Positions 59,195 to 64,000 of a DNA stretch of 64,000 nt are shown piece after piece. The notes beneath the pieces are model-generated. The model did not search any database and was not told the DNA's origin. It worked only from the letters and a program-made list of their open reading frames with translations. Position 1 is the first letter of the stretch. The number at the start of each line of letters is the position of its first letter. This stretch comes from Oscillospiraceae bacterium (lineage in GTDB: Bacteria > Bacillota > Clostridia > Oscillospirales > Oscillospiraceae), in contig JAHHRY010000002.1 in assembly GCA_020025535.1 (NCBI GenBank), forward strand, positions 124,001 to 188,000, written 5' to 3'. The translations under genes and the position numbers were made by a program.

Positions 59195-59658
59195 ATTTGA
59201 TTCTCCTTTATAATGCCCAATCCATCCGCAATCGCAGACCGGAGCTGGCTCTTGACGTAGGGGGAAACCTTTCCGGTCAGTCGTACCGCCGTCGGGATGG
59301 GAATATCCGCATCGGATACCGTGACTTCCACCGTCAGCTCAACACCGAGTGCTTCGGCTTTGTCCAAGATATATGCTTCCGAACGGGACTTTATGATTTC
59401 AGCCATTGCTTTTTTCGTATGACTTTGTCCGGCGGCTACCGCATCGGATGCGTCTGCTTCAAAGGCATCCGTAAAACCGGTCACATCTCCGATTTCCAGT
59501 TTTGCAAACGGACTGATTACCGTAAACGCTAAAAACAGTCCTGTCAGCATCTTGCCGATGGATGCCGCCGTCCCCTTCTTTCCCAGGAGCTTCATGGCAA
59601 TGCCACAAAAAATCGCTGCTGCCGTGACTGATAATAGATATTGCCGAACCGCCTCCAT
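59185..59658 (-). CDS. spoIIIAF: Stage III sporulation protein AF
   Basis: A 157-residue protein with two N-terminal helices (residues ~8-28 and 35-55) and a soluble ring-building-like domain. The ATG at 59658 overlaps the spoIIIAE stop by one base (TAATG). It is a conserved channel component. Confidence 0.92.
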   Translation of the reverse strand: MEAVRQYLLSVTAAAIFCGIAMKLLGKKGTAASIGKMLTGLFLAFTVISPFAKLEIGDVTGFTDAFEADASDAVAAGQSHTKKAMAEIIKSRSEAYILDKAEALGVELTVEVTVSDADIPIPTAVRLTGKVSPYVKSQLRSAIADGLGIIKENQIWI

Positions 59659-60698
59659 TATCCCATCCCTTTCAAAAAACATACGACACTGATCAGCAGA
59701 AGCAGGCACAAGGTCCCGGTCATCGCCAAAAGGAACCCCATTGCGCCGGAAAAATCATCAATCAGTCCTGTAATTTCCTTTCCGGCGAATACGCCGCAAA
59801 TTGCCGCCGTCAGCTTAAGAAGCAGATATTGCACGCCGATTTTCAAAAACGGTCCCACGGCAATCGCCAGTATGGCAAGCATTCCGTAAATGCCCGCAGC
59901 ATTCTTTACAACGCCTGCACTGACCAGGATTGTCTCCGATGCATCCGACAGAATACTTCCAACTACCGGTACCATGCCTGAAATGGTCAGCTTCGTCGCC
60001 TTGACGGCTGCCTGATCGGCAGTTCCGCTGATCACGCCTGTAATTCCAAGGTAAGCAGAAAAGCCGTAAAGAACAATTTTGAGTCCCCACGTCATCAGCC
60101 ACTTTACGAAATCACGCATTTTCTTCATCATCGCGTCACCGACTGCTGCATTTACCACACCAAGAACCAGGAAAATATAAACCATGGGTACCAGCAGTAC
60201 CGACACTGCCGTACTTAGAACGGCGTCAAAAAGCGCAGTTGCCGTATAGAGCGATGCAGAAGACACTGTGCCTCCCTGCGCTGCGAGAGCAGCCGTCATA
60301 ACAGGCAGAAGCAGTTTTCCGTAGTCACTCATTTCCGTCACCGTATCGCACCCCAGAGCAATCAGTGACTTGGTAGGCTTTAACAGCAGACAGGAGATTG
60401 CCACCACTCCGGCCAGCACCACCATATCCCTGCTTTTGCCTTCATAGGATTGGAGCAGCGAAATCAGCAGTACCGCACCGATTACCGACAGGCAAATGCC
60501 GCAGCTCTCCGCCAGATCCGGCCTCAGACGGCCGATTGCCGTCTTCAGAACATACCATAGTCCCTCTCCGAACGTGTTGTTTTCCTCGGGCAGCAGATCT
60601 TCGGCAAACTCCGGCGCTTCCGGGGCCGTAAAATCACTTGCCTGTACCGGGATACAAAGGGAAAACAACAGTACAAGCAACAGTATCAGCTTTTTCAT
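59658..60698 (-). CDS. spoIIIAE: Stage III sporulation protein AE
   Basis: A 346-residue polytopic membrane protein with a cleavable-type N-terminal signal (residues 1-21), about eight later helices and the family segments LLLPVMTAALAAQGG and SGMVPVVGSILSDASETIL. It is thought to be the membrane pore or permease-like part of the SpoIIIA complex. ATGA overlap with spoIIIAD fixes the start at 60698. Confidence 0.95.
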   Translation of the reverse strand: MKKLILLLVLLFSLCIPVQASDFTAPEAPEFAEDLLPEENNTFGEGLWYVLKTAIGRLRPDLAESCGICLSVIGAVLLISLLQSYEGKSRDMVVLAGVVAISCLLLKPTKSLIALGCDTVTEMSDYGKLLLPVMTAALAAQGGTVSSASLYTATALFDAVLSTAVSVLLVPMVYIFLVLGVVNAAVGDAMMKKMRDFVKWLMTWGLKIVLYGFSAYLGITGVISGTADQAAVKATKLTISGMVPVVGSILSDASETILVSAGVVKNAAGIYGMLAILAIAVGPFLKIGVQYLLLKLTAAICGVFAGKEITGLIDDFSGAMGFLLAMTGTLCLLLLISVVCFLKGMG

Positions 60699-61090
60699 AT
60701 ATTTCCCAGTATCCCTTCCACCAGATTCAGCAGCGCCGTGAGCATAGGCAGCGACAGCCATACGATCACCGCCGAAGCCAGAAACTGCAGTGCTTTCCCC
60801 ATCGCTGAATTTCCGGAATCAGAGCATATCAGGCTGGAGATTTCAGCTATCAGTGCAATGCCGATGACTTTCAGCAGGGTTCCCAGCATTTCGGAGTCCA
60901 GAGAGCCTACGCTTTCCAGTTTGCGTATGAAATTCAGTACCGGCCGCAGATAGCCGACCGCCAGACATCCCACCATACAGCACACAAAGACGGACAGGAG
61001 AAGGGCGGTTTCCTGTCCCTGCTTCTGCAGGGACAGAATCAATACAACGGCAAGCAGCACACCTGCCACAATCTGAAAATACTGTTCCAT
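60695..61090 (-). CDS. spoIIIAD: Stage III sporulation protein AD
   Basis: A 131-residue membrane protein with four helices. It resembles SpoIIIAC plus an extra module, with LLKVIGIALIAEISSLICSDSG as the family signature. It starts on the last base of the spoIIIAC stop. Confidence 0.95.
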   Translation of the reverse strand: MEQYFQIVAGVLLAVVLILSLQKQGQETALLLSVFVCCMVGCLAVGYLRPVLNFIRKLESVGSLDSEMLGTLLKVIGIALIAEISSLICSDSGNSAMGKALQFLASAVIVWLSLPMLTALLNLVEGILGNI

Positions 61091-61284
61091 CAGAATTCAA
61101 ACAACGTCTTGACCAATTCAAACAGCTCAGAAATCTTCTGCGCCACAATCATCAAAACCACAACCAGTCCTGCCAGTGTTGTCATGGTAGCCTGCTCGTC
61201 CCGCCCGGAGCGAGTCAGCACCTGATTAAGAATGGACACAATGATTCCCACAGCCGCGATCTTAAAAATCAAATCAATTTCCAT
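61090..61284 (-). CDS. spoIIIAC: Stage III sporulation protein AC
   Basis: A 64-residue protein with two membrane helices and the motif LIFKIAAVGIIVSILNQVL ahead of GRDEQA. The normal family length supports the ATG at 61284. There is almost no SD, so translation is probably coupled to spoIIIAB, whose stop lies two bases upstream. Confidence 0.92.
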   Translation of the reverse strand: MEIDLIFKIAAVGIIVSILNQVLTRSGRDEQATMTTLAGLVVVLMIVAQKISELFELVKTLFEF

Positions 61285-61286
61285 AG

Positions 61287-61799
61287 TTAAATAAAGATAA
61301 TTACCAGCGCCACACCGGCGCAAATTCCCAGCGTTTCATAGCTTCGTATTCTGACATCCCGGTTGGCACGCAGTCCCTCCAGATCCCGCCTGCACAGCTG
61401 CTGTACGGATTCAAGACCTGACAGCTGCCCCGTCAGATGAAATCGTCCCAGCGTTTGGCCCAGCATCAGAAAATTATCCCTGACGGAATCCGGCAGATGC
61501 GGTACGGCTTGTAAGGCAGCGTGCATACAGCTCTCAGCATCCGGGGATATCTGACGATCCAGTTCGTTTGCCAATCTCATCAGCACCTCCCCCACCATAC
61601 CCTTTACCTGCGAAGACGTCTGTCTGCAAAGCTCCGGCAAAGAGGTCATGCGGTACTGCAGATCGCAGCTCATGTACTCCAGCGCACTGATGAACTGCTG
61701 CAGGGCTTTTTCTTCCATCCGATATGCGGCAGCAATGGAGAATCCCATCCCTCCGCAGGCGAGAATGACAAGTATTGCACCAAAAATCTTTACATTCAT
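61287..61799 (-). CDS. spoIIIAB: Stage III sporulation protein AB
   Basis: A 170-residue protein with an N-terminal helix, a soluble helical domain related to GspF-type platform proteins (ALQQFISALEYMSCDLQYRMTSLPELC) and a C-terminal helix. It overlaps the spoIIIAA end by four bases. Confidence 0.93.
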   Translation of the reverse strand: MNVKIFGAILVILACGGMGFSIAAAYRMEEKALQQFISALEYMSCDLQYRMTSLPELCRQTSSQVKGMVGEVLMRLANELDRQISPDAESCMHAALQAVPHLPDSVRDNFLMLGQTLGRFHLTGQLSGLESVQQLCRRDLEGLRANRDVRIRSYETLGICAGVALVIIFI

Positions 61800-62638
61800 G
61801 GTTCCATCCTTTCCGTCCGCCAGGACTTGTCCGGTTGTAAAATAACGAGCGTTTCAAACAGCCTGCTTTTCACAATAGGCTGGTAAACACTTCTGCTGTA
61901 CAGATCCTTTCTGGATGCGGCATGGAGAGTCGCCAGCAGTCGTACTCCGCACCAGCCTGCCCGGATCAGAGCCTCGCAGTCCGCCGCTGCCGTAATTTCA
62001 TCCACCGCAATGGTATCCGGCGACATGGTACGCAGAACCGCATCCAGTCCCTGTGCCTTGGGACAGCCGGTGAGAACATCGGTGCGTTTTCCCGTGTCAA
62101 AGCAGTTAATGCCTGCGCATACCGGGAACAGCTCTCCACGCTCGTCCACCACTGATACGTTTTCTTTTTCTGACAGCTGGCGAATCAGATCCCGCAGCAG
62201 AGTGGTTTTCCCCCACCCCGGCCTTCCCAGAATCAGCATGGACCCCGGATATGCTGCCAAGCCAAATCCGATTCCCGGAAAATCTCTTGCCACCCGAATG
62301 TTCAGGGAGCGGACGGAACGGATGCCGGTCATGCTTCCGTTCTGCACCACCGTTTCACCGCACAGCCCAATACGATGTCCCCCGGGGGCCGTTATGTACC
62401 CGCTGGCAGCGCCGTCCGCCGTCCATGGAGAATACCGGCAGGCCGTGTTTACTGCAAAATGAATATCATCCGCCATTACCGCTCTTTTCAGGTTGATTCT
62501 CCTGTCCTTCAGCACCAGCTCCGGCGGTTTCCCCAGCCGCAGCCGGATTTCCTGCAGGGTATCCCTGCCCAGTTTGTCCACGTCCTGCCTGAGCCACATG
62601 GGAAGAATCCCCAGCAATTCCTGCCAAGCACATTTCAT
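61796..62638 (-). CDS. spoIIIAA: Stage III sporulation protein AA, secretion-type ATPase
   Basis: A 280-residue ATPase similar to type II/IV secretion motors. Walker A is GRPGWGKTTL near residue 140; PDTIAVDEIT is the Walker B region. It powers or assembles the mother-cell-to-forespore channel. The start is the ATG with GGAG upstream and a CATACTCT box just before it. It is the first of eight ordered genes AA to AH, the complete operon. Confidence 0.95.
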   Translation of the reverse strand: MKCAWQELLGILPMWLRQDVDKLGRDTLQEIRLRLGKPPELVLKDRRINLKRAVMADDIHFAVNTACRYSPWTADGAASGYITAPGGHRIGLCGETVVQNGSMTGIRSVRSLNIRVARDFPGIGFGLAAYPGSMLILGRPGWGKTTLLRDLIRQLSEKENVSVVDERGELFPVCAGINCFDTGKRTDVLTGCPKAQGLDAVLRTMSPDTIAVDEITAAADCEALIRAGWCGVRLLATLHAASRKDLYSRSVYQPIVKSRLFETLVILQPDKSWRTERMEP

Positions 62639-62657
62639 ATGCCATCACTCCTGCAAC

Positions 62658-62687
62658 AGAGTATGTGGCAAATGCAGCTTCCATGCC
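62658..62687 (-). promoter_or_regulatory. Candidate sigma-E promoter of the spoIIIA operon
   Basis: On the minus strand CATACTCT (sigma-E -10 consensus CATACAnT) with GGCATGGA 14 bases upstream. In Bacillus this operon is sigma-E-dependent. Confidence 0.5.
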
Positions 62688-62711
62688 AAATATAAATCGC
62701 ATTCAGAGGAC

Positions 62712-62748
62712 AAAAAATCCCCTGCAGCCGCAGCTGCAGGGGATTTTC
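62712..62748 (-). terminator. Terminator of coaX
   Basis: AATCCCCTGCAGC and its complement GCTGCAGGGGATT. On the minus strand TTTTTT follows. Confidence 0.9.
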
Positions 62749-62754
62749 GTCAAA

Positions 62755-63522
62755 CTATCTTCTGTTTTTCTTATAAATGATATTCAGGCCCTTCAGGAGA
62801 AGTTCCTTTTCCAAAATGATATCATGTCGGCAGAGCGGGATGATAAACTGCGCCATTCCGCCGGTTGCCACGATTGTAGATTTATGTCCCAGTTCTTCCG
62901 CAATCCGGTCAACGACGCCGTCCAGCATGGAAGCTGTTCCATACATCATGCCGCTGCGCATACAGTCCACCGTGTTTTTGCCTATAATATTTTTAGGCTT
63001 GTCCAGATTGATTCCCGGCAGCTGAGCAGCACGGCTGGTCAGCGAATCCAGAGAGATCATCACGCCGGGAAAAATAATGCCGCCCATATAGGTATTCTCC
63101 GGTTCAACCACTTCGACGGTGGTAGCCGTACCCATATCGATCAGCACCAGCGGTGCTTCGTACAGTGAAAGTGCCGCAACTGCTGCAACTATCCGGTCGC
63201 TTCCCACCTGAGAAGGAATATCCACATGAATATTCAATCCGGTTTTCAGTCCCGGACCAACGACCATCGGCTGCTTGCCGATCACTTTGATGACACCGGT
63301 GTAAACGGAGTTGAATACCGGCGGTACGACAGAAGCAATGATGCAGTCGGCAATATCTTCTTTCCGTACGCCAAAGGCCTCCAACATATTTTTGATTTCC
63401 ACACCATACTGATCCGATGTACGCAGACGGTCTGTGGCAATTCTTGCCTTAAACAGGATCTCGTCGTTTTTGATGCAGCCGATAACAATGTTGGTGTTGC
63501 CGATGTCAATTGCAAGAAGCAT
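62755..63522 (-). CDS. coaX: Type III pantothenate kinase
   Basis: A 255-residue ASKHA-fold kinase for the first step of coenzyme A synthesis; this type needs a monovalent cation and is not inhibited by CoA. Seen are the phosphate loop DIGNTNIVIG, GSDRIVAA, the catalytic region LIDMGTATT and TSRAAQLPGI. It lies 11 bases after the transporter gene, suggesting uptake and phosphorylation of pantothenate together. Confidence 0.95.
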   Translation of the reverse strand: MLLAIDIGNTNIVIGCIKNDEILFKARIATDRLRTSDQYGVEIKNMLEAFGVRKEDIADCIIASVVPPVFNSVYTGVIKVIGKQPMVVGPGLKTGLNIHVDIPSQVGSDRIVAAVAALSLYEAPLVLIDMGTATTVEVVEPENTYMGGIIFPGVMISLDSLTSRAAQLPGINLDKPKNIIGKNTVDCMRSGMMYGTASMLDGVVDRIAEELGHKSTIVATGGMAQFIIPLCRHDIILEKELLLKGLNIIYKKNRR

Positions 63523-63533
63523 GTCTTATCCCC

Positions 63534-64000
63534 TTATCTAGTAGCATTGCGGCTCGTAAACCGCAGCAATGCCTTGCCAATGATTGTAACAAGAACCGCA
63601 GCAGCGATGGCTTCCGGAATACCAGAAGCAGTCACCGTGCCCATAACCAGTCCAAAAACAGCGGTCAGAGCCACATTCTTCGCTTCGGCGTACTGCTGTG
63701 CCAGCAGCAAATAGATACTGCCCATAACCATAACGGTATGCAGGATGGCTGCAACCGAAGCAGTTACCGGCAAAGAAACCATATCGTGGACGTTCATTTT
63801 CTTAAACAGCTTCCAGAGCCAGCCGGCAATGACACCCAGCAGGATCCGGCAGCCCAGTGCAATCCATAAGGATTTCAGCACGCCCGGAAAGCCTTCCGTC
63901 GTCATAAAAGGCGAGAAAGCAAAGGCCAGCAGTCCGGGTGAAGTGGTATTGACCCAGATAGAGCAAAGGCCAAATACGCCGCCCAGCACGGCACCGGCAA
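63534..64000 (-). CDS. ECF transporter S-component, probably pantothenate-related (partial)
   Basis: At least 155 residues; the N-terminus lies beyond the window edge. The visible part is a membrane protein with about five hydrophobic helices, including LWIALGCRILLGVIAGWLW and a small, Gly/Ala-rich last helix pair. The helix pattern and adjacency to coaX suggest a vitamin-type ECF substrate-binding subunit (PanT-like). Specificity is inferred from context only. Confidence 0.65.
   Translation of the reverse strand, partial: AGAVLGGVFGLCSIWVNTTSPGLLAFAFSPFMTTEGFPGVLKSLWIALGCRILLGVIAGWLWKLFKKMNVHDMVSLPVTASVAAILHTVMVMGSIYLLLAQQYAEAKNVALTAVFGLVMGTVTASGIPEAIAAAVLVTIIGKALLRFTSRNATR

Noticed and set aside
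1..64000. tRNA, rRNA, CRISPR arrays and insertion sequences
   Set aside because: I read for these and found none: no cloverleaf gene, no spaced direct repeats and no transposase. The serine recombinase is the only mobile-element enzyme apart from the Xer proteins.

Overview
The window comes from an endospore-forming member of the Clostridia. It most resembles the gut Oscillospiraceae/Ruminococcaceae group, judging from family content; no 16S gene is present to test this. The evidence is the spoIIAA-spoIIAB-sigF operon, the complete spoIIIAA-AH operon, yunB, ylbJ, yqfC-yqfD, cwlD and cotJ genes, a valine T-box, sigma-A promoters with 16-18 bp spacing, and AGGAGG-type ribosome binding sites.

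Layout. 1-5.6 kb: a membrane-anchored glycosyltransferase, T-box-controlled valS and the forespore sigma-F operon. 5.6-10.7 kb: pcrA, yunB, ligA. 10.8-12.1 kb (minus strand): a cysteine-rich mini-protein and ylbJ. 12.1-23.7 kb: a long rightward run yqfC-yqfD-phoH-ybeY-era-yqzL-recO-mutS2, then an HPr-like protein, uvrC, rsmD, coaD, a coiled-coil protein and a small membrane protein. 24-31.5 kb: xerD, a zinc-ribbon membrane protein, pfkA, a second tyrosine recombinase behind a palindromic operator, radA and cwlD. 31.6-32.3 kb: a cotJA-cotJB fusion and the first third of cotJC. 51.26-51.68 kb: the remaining two thirds of cotJC. 51.7-64 kb: an RNHCP protein, pbuG, the ispA-xseB-xseA-tsaD-like-nusB-asp23 operon, spoIIIAA-AH, coaX and a partial ECF S-component.

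Central observation. cotJC (manganese-catalase-type coat protein) is split into two in-phase parts 18,982 bp apart, with the break just before its metal-binding E-x-x-H motif. The DNA between them looks like a skin-like element. It encodes a large serine recombinase, and joining its two ends creates a perfect 8-2-8 palindrome (CCTCTGTA-GG-TACAGAGG), the form expected of an attP. The opposite junction restores an uninterrupted 198-residue CotJC. The inference is a developmentally excised element in a spore-coat gene. Its cargo is unusual: nadA-nadB-nadC-niaR, a TetR/MMPL/GLUG surface locus, a YdcF-discoidin surface protein and a sugar ABC transporter.

How the genes work together: three sporulation stages are represented (forespore sigma-F control, the SpoIIIA channel between mother cell and forespore, and late cortex/coat functions). 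They are interleaved with conserved DNA-repair, ribosome-assembly and cofactor genes. Several sporulation genes share a CATA-type -10 box placed almost on top of the ribosome binding site.
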